Part shown: piece after piece, positions 1-11,532 of the stretch | How the letters are laid out: every line of letters starts with the position of its first letter | How positions within the stretch are numbered: the first letter of the stretch is position 1 | Origin: Ilex aquifolium | Lineage: Eukaryota; Streptophyta; Magnoliopsida; Aquifoliales; Aquifoliaceae | Length of the DNA stretch: 64,000 bases | Direction of reading: 5' to 3' | Assembly (NCBI GenBank): GCA_951799425.1 | Contig: OX637391.1 | Location: forward strand, 20,756,551-20,820,550 | The notes under the pieces: generated by a model | Databases searched by the model: none | Told to the model about the DNA's origin: nothing | Seen by the model: only the letters and a program-made list of their open reading frames with translations | Program-made: the position numbers and the translations under genes

Positions 1-808
1 AGTCACGTGCAAGACAGGGTCAGCCACGCGCCAATCTAGCTCGGTTTAAAAATAGCTCAGCCCTTGCCCAAGCTCGCTTGAGGCAGGGGCTGGGGGGCAA
101 CTGATGATACCTAAAATAAACCCTAAGGACGAGTTCAGAAAATAAGCTCAGTTCAGGAGGTCAGGAAAGATAGGCAGAGCTCATTCAGCCATAGTCAGAG
201 CTCATCCAGCCATAGTCAGAGCTTCCTCCAAGCGAAACGATGTGGGAAGCGGTGAGAAGACAGCAGGATGATAGCACACACCTTCGAAGTAATAGCCAAG
301 CTAAAGTCAAGGTATAAAACTCTTAGCCAACCAAGATCTTCTCCAAAGGCTAAGGAGGATCCCAAGATAGAAGACAAAGATCTCGGGGTACAAGGCCAGC
401 CATATAGGAAGCCCCGGGATTGGGGAGAGAAAGGGGGAAAGATCCCTTCTTTATAGGAAGTAAAATCGGATTAGAGGTAAGAATGAGACTATAAAAGCAG
501 GGCAAACCTCCATTGAGGGAGAGAGGCAATAGAGCCACGAGAAACCCTAATTTCCCCCACATTGCGTTGTAACAAACCGAGAGTGATCAATAAGAAAATA
601 GGAGCAAGATACTCTATTAAAGAGTGGACTAGCCGAGCTCCCAGACCGGTGAACCACTGTAATATTGTTGTGTTCAAACCCCTTCTTCCCCATCTTTTCT
701 CCTAAGGATCAATCTACATTTTTTACACGAGCCTTGTAGCTCAGATATCACACTTGATTTCATACATATCCTTTTCCTTTTGCTCATCTACGTAAAATAA
801 CACCATCA
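1..808 (+). mobile_element. 3' end of a Ty3/gypsy Tat/Retand-like element: PPT and 3' LTR
   Basis: The first 101 bases are the last internal bases of an element whose body lies left of the window. A purine tract (86-100) stands directly before the LTR start TGATGATACC at 102. The LTR ends in CACCATCA at 808, giving matching TGAT...ATCA termini and a length of 707 bp. A TATA box (TATAAAAG, 490-497) marks the U3/R part. The G-rich PPT followed by TGATGATACC resembles Tat-lineage elements; I infer the family from that alone, because no coding part is visible. The 5 bases after the LTR (809-813) should match those before the 5' LTR outside the window. Confidence 0.7.
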
Positions 809-1015
809 GTTACAATTCAAATTTCAAAAGATAAACAAAATAATTTTTACTTTTCGCAGTTCAGATTGTTATAAATTTTACTTTAAAGTTAATCTAACGA
901 CTAATATTAACACCCTAAATTTAATAGGAAAAATAGGCTCGTAAGGGTGTGTTTGAAGCGATTTTTTAAAAGTACTTCTAGAAATTATTTCTTATAAGTA
1001 CTTTAAAAAAAAATA
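809..1015. other. AT-rich intergenic stretch, no gene seen
   Basis: AT-rich DNA between the Tat LTR and the trinucleotide repeat. Around 948-985 it reads GTGTGTTTGAAGCG followed by T and A runs, which resembles the terminal inverted repeat of an hAT-type MITE. I could not find a matching second end, so no MITE is called. Confidence 0.4.
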
Positions 1016-1027
1016 GTGTTTGAAACC

Positions 1028-1255
1028 GTCCCACCACTACCTCTACCACCACCACCACCACCACCCCCACCACCATTACCTCTACCGCCGCCGCCGCCAC
1101 TACCACCATCGTCGCCGTCGCCGTCGCTGCCACCACCGTCGCTGCCGTCGCCGCCATCGCCGCCACCACCACCACTACCACCACTGCCATCACCTTCGCC
1201 GCCGCCGCCGCCGCCACCACCACCACCACCATGGTCATTGCCACCCACCACAACC
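1028..1255. repeat. Imperfect (CCN)n trinucleotide repeat
   Basis: About 230 bp of CCA, CCG, TCG and CTG triplets (mostly CCACCA and CCGCCG). Because the period is three, all frames stay open and read as poly-proline, poly-histidine, poly-glycine or poly-valine. The open frames come from the microsatellite and show no sign of being a gene. Confidence 0.85.
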
Positions 1256-2716
1256 ATCACCGTCTCCTACCACCACCACCTCTCACCTCCATTACAACCG
1301 ATGCTTAAATTCATTTATCTCTCCTCTATATTTGTGATAATTTTGGATATGAATATGTTTATTATTTATCATTTTTTATTACTTTATGCCTTCAGGCACA
1401 GACAATAACTAGTCCTTAAATAAAATCTCTAAATAAAGTGCAAACAACATTTCCCCCCAAAGAAATAGTAAAGGAGAGAAAGAGAAGCCAATTAAGCTCC
1501 CAGGATACCCAGGTGGCCAGGCCTAGTTCCCAATTGAGGTGTGTGTGTGTGACCCTAGCCAAATACCATGTGTTTGGAGTACAAAAATATATGTTCGTAT
1601 TATATTGGGAATACACCGCGCGGACGTGATCCGTGAACAAAGGTTAAGTGATAAAAAACATCATTTTTAAACTCGGATCAGACATTAATTAGATAAAGGG
1701 ATTGGGTCAATGAGTTAGTGGTTCAATTGTGGGTTAACTGGTCGAATTAATCATATAATTAATAAAAAAAAAATGGTAATAATAACAAAAATAGCTCAAA
1801 AGTATACCTCAAAATATTAAAAAAAAAAAAAGAACTAAGGTAAAAAAAAAAAAGAAAGGCAGTTTGTACCTGGTACATGGAATCCCACATCGGAAGACCA
1901 CACCTACAGATGAGGTCAAGGCGCCTTATTAAAATGAGTTGCTGGTTGTATTCACAAGTTTGGTGTTTTTTGTCCTATTATTTTGCGTGAGACGTTAGCT
2001 GCGTGCCAAGTGGATTTGAGGTAGAGTTTTAATAATTTTTTAAGTAGAAGTTTACCCTGTGTTTGGTATGGTGGAAAAGTGGGTGAATGGAAAGTGGAGG
2101 GGTGAAAAATGGGAGGGAATGAAAGTATTTTCATTGTTTGGTTTCAAACAAAAAAAAAATGGAAAGGAAAGTTGGGAGGAAACCTCATCCCTTCAGCCCA
2201 CCATTTTCAATCCGCCCATTTTTGGGCAGAAAGCTGAAGAGAGGATGGAGGCTTTGAGTGGAGGCTAAGCTAATTTATTATAATACCCTCCAACCAATGT
2301 ATTTATGTAATAAAGTAATTGGACTTCTATTTTTTTTTTTTTCCAACACATTCTAGAATCATCTTCCATGTTTAACACTACAAAAAATCATTTATATTTT
2401 TCACTTGTCCAACTGAAATTACATTTTTTTATACAGGTTAAATTGGAAATATTAATTTATTGGAATATATTTATTCGATAATATAGCAAATTAGCATGTC
2501 GTGAACCGGCCGATTTTTTTAAACCGGCCGGTTTTTATCGGGTTATAAAAAATTTATCCAATTTGGTACGGTTCAAATGGTTTTTGGGCGGGCCAAATAT
2601 TTAAACAATCTAATTTTAAAACTGGCCTGTTTTAAGTGCCGGTTTACTGGTTTGTTGGGTCAACCTGTCAGGTCGGGTTAGATTTTAAAATAGTGATAAA
2701 AAATTCACAGAATTTA
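1256..2716. other. Unassigned intergenic DNA
   Basis: No coding exon is recognisable. A short GT run lies near 1540-1553. The line around 1881 has TCCCACATCGGAAGACC, a phrase common in plant LTR and TRIM-type repeats, but no second copy is present. From about 2056 the sequence (GTGTTTGGTATGGTGGAAAAG, later TTGTTTGGTTTC) looks like a diverged MITE-type repeat without clear ends. Around 2505-2660 there are runs of ACCGGCCGGTTT-like palindromes. Confidence 0.35.
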
Positions 2717-4045
2717 TGTAATAACTCATATGGAATTAATCGATAACACGTTAATGAAAATGTTAATTATGATTTTAAGTGATTAGAAATATAATATATT
2801 TTTAGAAATTTCAAATTGACAAATGAACCTCAAATATAGATTTTTTGCATGAAAATGAGTCGAATGACTATAATATATGTCATATTTCATGTTCAAATAA
2901 AAATGTCATAGTGTCCGAATTACATAATATATGTAAAAGTATGTCACGTGTGTATATATAAGATAAAAGTGACAAGTGTCATTGCCATAAAAGATAAACA
3001 AAAAAAACAATCAAACAATACCAAGTCTGAAACAAATAGATTGGACAAATGTCTGTAGTGACATCACCATGCTTATGTAATATGCTTTGAGCCCAAGGCT
3101 CCATCCTAAAAAAAGCCCCCAAATCAATAAGAAAAAATGGGAAGAGAAAAAGAAGAAGGGGAGCGAGAGAAGAAAAAATAATGATAATAAAGTTTTTGGT
3201 TCAAAATTAGATTGTGGTTCTAGTTTTGAATACTATGAATTTTTTTGTGTTATTCTTAAGATTACCAAATTTATCAGTATTGATTGACGATTTTAAGATA
3301 TGAGGTAGTATACAATATACTCCTGTCTCTAAATCTCTTTGCAAATAATGTCTATTTTTATTTCAAAGTTTATATTCCTATTAAGTATTTTTAATTGATA
3401 TGACATCCTGTGTTTTGTTGATATGTCCAGTATTTTGGGTTAAATACTTTGGAATAAATTGGTACATCTATGAAGGGTGATTAGGGCATAGTTTGCGAAA
3501 TATAATTGTGGCCCTACGAGGTGTGATTGTTCGGATTGATTCTGGCCCTGCAAGGTGCGAGTGTTCGGTATAAGTACGAATTTATATGCTCAAGTGTCAC
3601 TTGTCATATCACAAAGATGAACCAAGTATGAGGCTATGTGTGATAGCAGTTGAGCTATGTAGCATATCCAATTTGATTGATGATTCTACTATTCATGTTT
3701 CTTATCATATGAGTTATTTGGTATTTGAACATTCATATCTTTTTATCATTGAACATATTATTTCTTGTCGTATTGTTTACTTCCCCGCCTTTGATATTTT
3801 TTACAGGACGGTCTCGAAGAGAAGGACAAGAGTTGATATTTGAGGAATCAAATATGGACGAATCTTGATATAATTTTTATTAAATTGAATTGCAAGTTTT
3901 ATTGGTCTTTGAAGATCAAATTTGTGATTATAATTTTTATTGAGGTAATTAGAGCGCTGACCCTATACTTAGTGATAGTTGTGATATATTTGTGGTTGAT
4001 TAATTAATTGATCAATTAACGCGTCTAGAAAACTAGGGCATTACA
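2717..4045 (+). repeat. N1 left (5') LTR
   Basis: Begins TGTAATAACTCATATGG and ends GGGCATTACA. It aligns along its length with 4431-5014 plus 6850-7690. Short open frames inside it (for example near 3586-3840) recur in the right LTR and are not supported as genes. Confidence 0.8.
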
Positions 4046-4430
4046 AAGTGATATTGGAGTTTAGGTATCAGATCTTATATGAGTAATGTGGGAAGTGAGT
4101 CTATCAATTTTCATTGTAGATATAAAAGTTTTAAGTATTAGATCATATGCTTCAGATCTTATATGAGTACTATGAAAAGAGAGTTTATTAGTTTTTGTTG
4201 TACGTATAAAAGTTTGAAGTATTAGAGCATAGGTTTCAAATCTTACATGGGTACTGTGGGAAGTGAATTAATTAGTTATCGTTGCGCGGGTGTATAACTT
4301 GGAATTAGTGTCAAAATTATGAGTTATGAACAAAATAATTAAAATTGGTATCAGAGTGCACAACAAAAAAAAAAATTATTCACTGACTGACTGTGAATTT
4401 TGATGACGAATTTTTTTTAAGGGATTAGAA
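4046..4430 (+). other. N1 internal region: 84 bp x 3 tandem repeat, PBS-like site and PPT
   Basis: Three imperfect 84 bp units lie head to tail at 4052-4135, 4136-4219 and 4220-4303. Each begins TATTRGAG and carries a version of GGTATCAGATC, which resembles the primer-binding site complementary to initiator-Met tRNA. The cleanest PBS match is just after the array: TTGGTATCAGAG at 4345-4356. A purine tract (AAGGGATTAGAA, 4419-4430) directly precedes the right LTR and fits a PPT. No coding region is present. Confidence 0.7.
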
Positions 4431-5014
4431 TGTAATGACTCATATGGAATTAATCGATAATACGTTAATGAAAATGCTAATGATCATTTTAAGTGATCAA
4501 AAGTATAATATCAAGATATATTTTTAGAAATTTCAAATTGATAAATGGATCTCAAATATATATTCTTTACATGAAAACAAGTCAAATGACTATAATATAT
4601 GTCATATTTCATGTTATAGACGAAGAGCGTAGGATAGATAGAGAGTCCTTATTTTAGTACTTTCCATTGATTTTATGCCCTACACTGGTAACTCTTTTAG
4701 GGCTAGAATCTCTTTCCTAGCAAGTTTGCTTGTTGGATTGCTATCTGAGTAGCTAGTAGTCAACTCTGCATAAAAGTGACACGTGTCCTTGCCATAAGAT
4801 GTTAAAAAAAAGTAAACAAACATGATATCACCATGCTTATGTAATATACTTGGAGCTCAAGGCCCCCTTTCCTATAAAAGGCTCCCAAATCAATAAGAAA
4901 AATGGGAGAAGAGAGGAAGAAGAAAGGGAATAAACAGAGAGGGGAGAGGGGCGAGGGGAGGGAGAGAAAGAACAAAAAAAATTGATGACAAGGCTTTGGT
5001 TCAAAATTAGATTG

Positions 5015-6849
5015 TGTAACGCCCCAAAATCCCCCTTGGACGACATCACTATCTAAAACCATTCACATCATGAGAGCAACTAATAAAATTCATAAACAAA
5101 GAAACTTTCATTTATCATCCATAATATCTACAACGTCAGCCAAAAGAATAGGCCAAACAATGACCATTACATTCAAAAGAATATGCCATTCATGACAATT
5201 ACACCCAAAAAATCAACTATTATCCTGCAACGGAATAACAAAGACATTAGACTTCACATTTTCTTAAAAAGAACTTCATAGTCTAGGACATAAGAGAATA
5301 TAGCTCTAGACGTCCACCTCTGGATTCACGTTCCCATCTATGGGAGCTTCCCAATGTACCGGCTCATCAACTCCAAGCTCTTCCTCTAGGCCATAATCTG
5401 AAAAAGATGTTGTTTGTAAGGGGGTGAGCACTAAGCTATGTAGGAAAATCCTCCCAAACTCGAACAAGGTTTAGAAAACATATAAAATAAGTCGGTCTCA
5501 TTTCACAAATATCATATATAACTTTTAAAGAAAACAGTGACAGTTTATCCGATCTCAAGTTTAAGCAATATCAATGAAGTAAATGAAGAAGTAAAACCAA
5601 TTTCCAAAACGAACAATTCCAACAAATCACTATAAACCATAGCCAACCATTGACAACATAAACCATAGCCAACCATTGGCACAATAAACCATAGCTCACA
5701 ATGTATTTCAAACCACAACTTGTATCTCAGGTATGATGTATGATATTGCATGAATAAACACATCGAGAATATCCTGGCCCACACACACACACCCAATCCT
5801 CTCAAGGATATACATCTTTAGGAAGGGCGTATACCAACACATTGGCAGTGACGAATCCAACCCAGGAATAGTATAACCCTCATCCTCGGTACCCGTGAGT
5901 GAATAGTGGTTTGGTCCTCACAAGGCACCAACCCCACTACGAGTGGTAGGAAAAATTCAAACCCGCACGCAGTAAGAAACGCATCTACCCATTCTACGAT
6001 ACCCAGTCAACGGCCACCCATGGTCATCCGAACATCCACAAGAGATACAATACCCAACCAATTTCCTCAAGTCACAAACAAATCCAAAAATCCCCAAATT
6101 TCATATGGAGTATTACCATAGAACCATTTAAGAAAATATACAAGAGATCATCCACAATACGATTTTGTTATTCAATACAAAGTACTAAAGTTTTGAAATC
6201 AAGGACAAATGAAGAATCAAGAGAAAAATCTATTTCTCTTGAAAACTAGGGTTTTAACTCAAGAAAATAGATTTAATAGTTATTCCACCATAGCATTGTC
6301 CAAAACATGGTAATATTTACAAGAATATCAAGAATCAAGGATTTCATAGCATACATATGGGATTTAGAGTCAAAAGAATACATATATATATAAGCCCTAG
6401 CCTCAATGTAAGAGAATAGGAAGAAACCCCTACCTTAAATCAAGAGTTCCAAGCAAAAAACCCAAGCTCTAGAGACTTCCTTCCTCCCTTTTCTTTTTAT
6501 TTTTACCTTATCCTAGGGTTCTAAGAGGTTTGGGGTGAGAGTGGAGTGAAAGAATAGAAGAAAATGGGATGAAAAGGTGTTTTGAACTCAGCCCAATCCC
6601 GAATTTTACTGTTTTAAAATTTTTGATTTTTACCGACAGTACCGGTATGCTGTACCGGTACGGTTTGCTCTCGGGACATCGGGGGTACCGGTACGTTGTA
6701 CCGGTACGGTTTGTCCGGATTTGCTTTTTTCACCTGTTTTTCATTTCCAATCCATTCCAAACCCTTCCAAAACCAACCCAAACTTATACAACATACATTT
6801 GTATATCAAACATAGTTGGTACAAGTTCTATTACATGTGGGGGTTTACA
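5015..6849 (-). mobile_element. SL1: solo chromovirus-type LTR inserted in the N1 LTR
   Basis: On the plus strand it reads TGTAACGCCCCAAAATC at the left and GGGGGTTTACA at the right, 1835 bp, with the 5 bp duplication GATTG on both sides (5010-5014 and 6850-6854). On the minus strand it starts TGTAAACCCCC and ends TTTTGGGGCGTTACA, the same layout as the Tekay LTRs further right (TGTAAAACCCGGG...GGGGCGTCACA), so I orient it minus. No PBS, PPT or coding part is present, as expected of a solo LTR left by recombination between two LTRs. Confidence 0.8.
6382..6707 (-). promoter_or_regulatory. SL1 promoter region: TATA box with GTACCGGTAC palindromes upstream
   Basis: Reading on the minus strand, four copies of the 10 bp palindrome GTACCGGTAC (6639-6648 with one change, 6652-6661, 6685-6694, 6698-6707) lie about 250 bp upstream of a TATA-rich run at 6382-6393. 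Every copy is centred on a CpG. The position fits the U3 enhancer part of an LTR; that role is inferred. Confidence 0.5.
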
Positions 6850-7690
6850 GATTGTGATTCTCGTTTTGAATACTATGAATTTGTTTGTGCTACTCTTAAG
6901 ATGGCGGTGATCAAATCTATCAATATCGATTGACGATTTTGAGGTACGGGATAGTATACAATATGCTCGTGTCTTTAAATCTCTTTGCAAATAGTGTCTT
7001 ATTATTTATCTCAAAGTTCGTATTCATATTCACTATTTTTGATTGATATGAAATCCTGTGTTTTGTTTATTTGACCGATATTTTGGGCTAAATACTTTGA
7101 AATTGATTGGTAGACGTACGAAATGTGCTTGAAACATAGTTTGTGAAATAAGATTGTGAGTCTGCGGGGTGTGATATCGGTTTGATTCTAGCCCTGTGGG
7201 GTGTGACTGTTCGATATGAGTACGAATTTATATGCCTAAGTGTCACTAGTCATGTCACCAAGATAAACCGATTATGAGGTTATGTGTGATAGCAGTTGAG
7301 CTATATGACATGTCCAATTCAATTGGTGATTTTTTTGTTCTTGTTTCCTATCATGTGGGTTATTTGGTATTTGATCAATCGTATCTTTTTATCGTTGAGC
7401 ATATTATTTCCTGTCGTATTGAATATTTCCCTGCCTTTAATATTTTTTCTAAGATGATCTCGGAGAGAAGGACTAGAGTTGATATTTGAGAAATCGGAGA
7501 CGGACGATTCTTAATATGATTTTTATTAATTGAAATTACATGTTTTTATTGGTCTTTGAAGATTAAATTTGTGATTATAATTTTATTGTGGCAATTAGAT
7601 CCCTGACCCTGTATTTGGTGATATTTGTGATATATTGTGGTTGATTAATTAATTGATCAATTAATGCATCCGGGAAACCGGGATGTTACA

Positions 7691-8499
7691 ATTTATAAGA
7701 AAATAATGTGTACCTATAATTTAGATAAATAACATTTCATATTTTTTAAATTAGTATTTTTATCATCATATCTTGTCACACCCACACCCACACCCACACC
7801 CACACATCTGAAAGTACACCCCTACACCGATCACTACTAAATATTTCTTGTAATTTTCATTTTATTGAATTGGTATTCTATCAAAACAACTCCTGCTCAG
7901 ATAGTAGGTCTATGGTCAAGATAATTTTTCTCTTTCTATTGTTGTGTTGTTGCCTTGATTTAAGAATTATACACACACATCATGTAATTGCACCCCAATT
8001 CTTTGACTCGGTTTCTTGTGTCTTTCTCATGTTCAGCAAATTTTTTCAGAAGGCTTCTCATCACCAAGATTACACATTGATTGGTATTTTTTTTTGTTCA
8101 CTGTATTGGATTTGAACAATTTCTTATGTTGGAATTATCTGATATCATGTGACAATCAGTAATTTTGCTATTAATTTTTATTTGTTACTCATGCCTCTTT
8201 GTCCCACACCTTATATTGCAATACAGTTGTTAGATCACATTTTGTAATTGGCTAATTTTGTGGAGTTCATTATAAATCTCAACATTTTTCATGGTCATGA
8301 TGTTATCAAGTTTAAGATCTGAAAGAGTCATTGAAGGGAGGAGATCAAGCGTCAAAACAACATCATTCAAACTCTGTATGCACCTTCATGCGTAGGACAA
8401 AGGTAATGACCTAGACACCTAAGATGAACCCTTAGTTACTTTTAACTTAAGATGATTAGGATGAAAATGGAATTGTAAACAATCCGAGTATGGTGTTCT
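7691..8499. other. Unassigned DNA with a short CACACC repeat
   Basis: A (CACACC)n microsatellite lies near 7774-7807. The rest is AT-rich with no recognisable exon, RNA gene or repeat end. The short open frame near 7870-8115 has no recognisable domain. Confidence 0.5.
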
Positions 8500-9720
8500 G
8501 AAAAGAAAAGTTTTTCTATACCATTTTGTGTTTTGAAAATATAGATTGAGCCATTATCAGACCTCTCTTGAGCAATACCCTTTAGTGCTCAAGATGATAA
8601 GTTTTTTGCTTGATTTTATGCTTTAAAAATCAGTAGGGACCAATTTATGTTCGCCAACCTTTGCTATAATGGTCGCTTTTATGACTTAGGGAATAAGATG
8701 GGAAAATGCCATAGAGGAGTACATAGAACTCGCTCCAGCAGTCCTTCATGGTAGCTCGAGTGGTGCTAATGGTCGCTCGAGCAATGTATGCTCCTGGATG
8801 GGTTTGAAATGTGATTTTCATTCTAATGCCAACCGCCCTCCCACCGATCGAGCGGCGGTTCACGAATATGAGTTTTCCTATTTACTGAGATTACCCTTAT
8901 TCCGAACCTATAAATAGGGAGAGCCTTTTCCACAGCTAGGTTACGCCACTTGTGAGATTTCTAAGAGAGAAAACACATCTTCTACCTTGAGAGCTTCCAC
9001 CATTAACCTAGATCCCTATACTAGAGATTCTACCTAACCTTACTATTTGGTGTTGAGGATCTTGATGGTTTAGAACCAAACCCATTGGTGTGTGCAAACC
9101 AAGAGTCTTGGATGTGAAGCCTTGAAGATTACTTAAGGCCTAAATGAACTGCGTGGCAGGGAGTTCAAGTGAAGCTAGCCATAACTTCGAAGGAAGGCCT
9201 TTGGCAGAGAGATCTACAAAGGAAATGAGCATCTAGCCATGTGGATTGGTTGAGGTATAAGACTCGAGTACTTATAGCTTGACTTTGATTTTAGTGGATT
9301 AGACTTTGGTGAACTGAGAAGGTTCCCCACAATTTTTTTCCGAGAAGGGTTTCCATGTCAACCAATCACTTATGTTATTTATTACTTTTACATATACACT
9401 TGTGATTTGATGTACAAACCCACACTATGAGTTTGATGAATTGATTGTTTTAATCTAAATATCACATACAGTTGCTTGATTGGATTTGGATTGCCTTGGT
9501 TGTGATCACCGTGTGAGATTGAGTGTTAATCAACAAATTTATAAAATCAATACACTAATCTACATGGGTGCTTTGGGTTGTGGTTATTTAAAAGGGGTTC
9601 TCACTTAAATTGTCATATCATTGTGAGAATATGTAATTGAGGTCGAATTGGGTTAAAATTGGTGTTTGTCTAAGCAAAATTTTTAATAACCTATTCACCC
9701 TTTCTAGGTCTAGTGTGAAA
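8500..9720 (+). repeat. LTR-like repeat, copy 1 (probably Ty1/copia)
   Basis: It shares many blocks in the same order with 9721-10620: the 'GATTTTCATTC' block, 'GAGAGCTTCCA', 'AACCAAACCCATTGGTGTG', 'GATATAAGACTCGA' (diverged) and 'CTATTCACCC...CTAGGT'. The last block is known near the LTR end of several plant copia elements. A TATA box (TATAAATA, 8909-8916) sits in it. Ends are approximate and no TSD was found. There is no protein-coding part. Confidence 0.5.
8752..8916 (+). promoter_or_regulatory. CTCGAG-type palindromes upstream of a TATA box (copy 1)
   Basis: AGCTCGAG at 8753-8760, GCTCGAGC at 8775-8782 and a partial ATCGAGCGG near 8847 precede TATAAATAGGGA at 8909-8920. Copy 2 has weaker versions (CTTGAG, GCTCAAG near 9810-9840). 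Confidence 0.45.
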
Positions 9721-10620
9721 TTCCTCGTTTATGACTGAGTGGAAAGATCCTAAACTTGAAGTGTTGTATTTTTCTCCATAGAGGAGAACAAGGCTCGCCC
9801 TCTAGGGTCTCTTGAGTGGTCATTGAGGTCGCTCAAGTGTTCTACTCTCCTAGGTCGATTTGAAATTTGATTTTCATTCCAGTGACCACCACCCTATGAC
9901 TGCCCTCCTACCACTAGGGCAAACCTGTAGACTAATTTTTTAGAGAGAAATCAATCATATATTATAGAGAGCTTCCATCACAACCCTAGATCACTAAGAC
10001 CCAAGGCTACCTTCTAGAGATTCTACCCAACCTCATAGCTTGGTGTTGAAGATCTTAAATGGTTTGAACCAAACCCATTGGTGTGCATATTCCAAGAATA
10101 GTTGGTGTGCCCAAGTTCGCTCGAGGCCTAGAGGATCCTTTCCGGAGGTGAATCCAAGTGAAGCTACACATAACATTGAAGAGGCACTTCCATCGGAGAG
10201 ACATATTTAAGGAAGGGAGTATCTAACCATGGTATTTGTTGAGATATAAGACTCGAATTCTTGTATGTTGACTTTGGGGTAGTGGATTAGGTTTTGGTGA
10301 ACCGGTAGAGGTTCCCCTCAATTTTTACCCACTTGTGTTCTTTATTATTTTTACATATACACTTGTGATTGTTTGCACACACGCGAGTACCCATATACAC
10401 TTTTATCAATTCTCATGGGTAAAAGAGGTCGGGATGGTTAAAAAGGGGTTCTCACTGTTAATTTTTATATTCAAGTGAGAAGAGGTAATTGAGGTAGTAA
10501 TAGGGTTTTAATTGGTATTTGATTGAGCTAAAATCGAAAAACCTATTCACCCCCACTCTAGGTAGTGTCGTGCGTTCTACGTGTATAAACGTGAGGGAAG
10601 ATCCACAACATTTCTCCCCC
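9721..10620 (+). repeat. LTR-like repeat, copy 2 (probably Ty1/copia)
   Basis: A diverged copy of 8500-9720 in the same orientation. It ends with ACCTATTCACCCCCACTCTAGG near 10540-10562, a phrase typical of plant copia LTR ends, but no clear PBS follows. It could be the second LTR of a collapsed element or a tandem duplicate. Confidence 0.45.
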
Positions 10621-11532
10621 TCTTTGAACTACACTTATAAGTGATGTACTAGGTTGGTTAGATGATGACTTGGTCTAGCACTCCTATTTTTTTAACTTTT
10701 TCTCGTTTGGTTGCACGTTCCATTTCATGTATGAGGACATGAGCAAGGAAAGAGACGTGGAGAATTTTATGAACCGCGTTAAGATCTGAGCCTTAACCTA
10801 TGGGGCATCTAAATGGGTAATTGGATAACATTCAGAGTTGGTCCAACTTATCTGTTCAAGTGGTTTGATAACCTTGGAAGTTTATCCAGCTTATCTCCTA
10901 GGTTATTGGATTGGTATGGGAATTTGAATTCTAATTGGATTGGATTCAAACTCTTGCTACTATATATATAAAGACCAATTACATAGGGGAATTAATTCAT
11001 CAGATTCATATACGTTCACATATTTCTCTCCTGGTATTCTCTCTTTTCAAGAAACTCTCTCTAGGGTCATCACCTTAGTTCTTAAGTTTTGGATCATAGA
11101 AATCAAGTGGAGGACTCTAATAGCCGCTCCATGAACAAGGGAAGTGATGGGGTGATCAATATGAGGCTCATAACATAAGTACAAGATCTAATATATTTAG
11201 ATTAACGATTAAGGTAACCCGAACTCCCAAATGTGTTATATGTGATCCGCATATATATTTTTTTCATCAAGTAACGACAAAAAGAAAATAGAAGAAGTAT
11301 TGTCAATGCACGATTATTTAAAAGCTTACATTTTTTGACGAACACAACAATAGAAATGCACTATAAATGTGATTACCAAGAATTCTCAAAACAAGAGCAA
11401 AACAAGTCAATTCTAGTTGTCTGATTGGATTAGGTTTTCGGAATAACCATAGTTTTCTAATTTAGATCAGTTTTTTGACAGAGTTATTAAAAAAAATTTA
11501 AAAAAATTCTATTAAAAATCCAAAATGTTTTT
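10621..11532. other. Unassigned DNA
   Basis: A TATA-like run (TATATATATAAAG, about 10962-10974) followed by a CT-rich leader (11020-11060) looks like another LTR promoter fragment, but no ends or coding parts can be defined. Confidence 0.3.

Larger units (their letters stand above)
2717..7690 (+). mobile_element. N1: non-autonomous LTR retrotransposon, split by a solo LTR
   Basis: Two LTRs start TGTAATRACTC and end in TTACA, at 2717-4045 and 4431-7690. Subtracting the nested solo LTR at 5015-6849, the right LTR is about 1.43 kb against 1.33 kb for the left. A perfect 5 bp target duplication, ATTTA, flanks the element (2712-2716 and 7691-7695). The internal region is only 385 bp and holds no coding sequence, so the element must have relied on enzymes from elsewhere. 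The two LTRs differ by very roughly 20% where I compared them by eye, so this is an old insertion, older than the gypsy nest on the right. The TGTAA...TTACA ends resemble chromovirus LTRs; the parent family is not proven. Confidence 0.82.
4431..7690 (+). repeat. N1 right (3') LTR, interrupted at 5015-6849
   Basis: The LTR sequence runs 4431-5014, is interrupted by SL1, and continues 6850-7690, ending GATGTTACA. The join is clear because the left LTR reads straight through the same point (TTAGATTGTGG near 3208-3218). Confidence 0.8.

Noticed and set aside
978-1408. Overlapping open frames rich in Pro, His, Gly or Val on both strands
   Set aside because: They follow from a (CCN)n microsatellite; no domain, splice or promoter support.
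2056-2240. MITE-like sequence starting GTGTTTGGTATGG
   Set aside because: No inverted terminal repeat pair or target duplication could be found.
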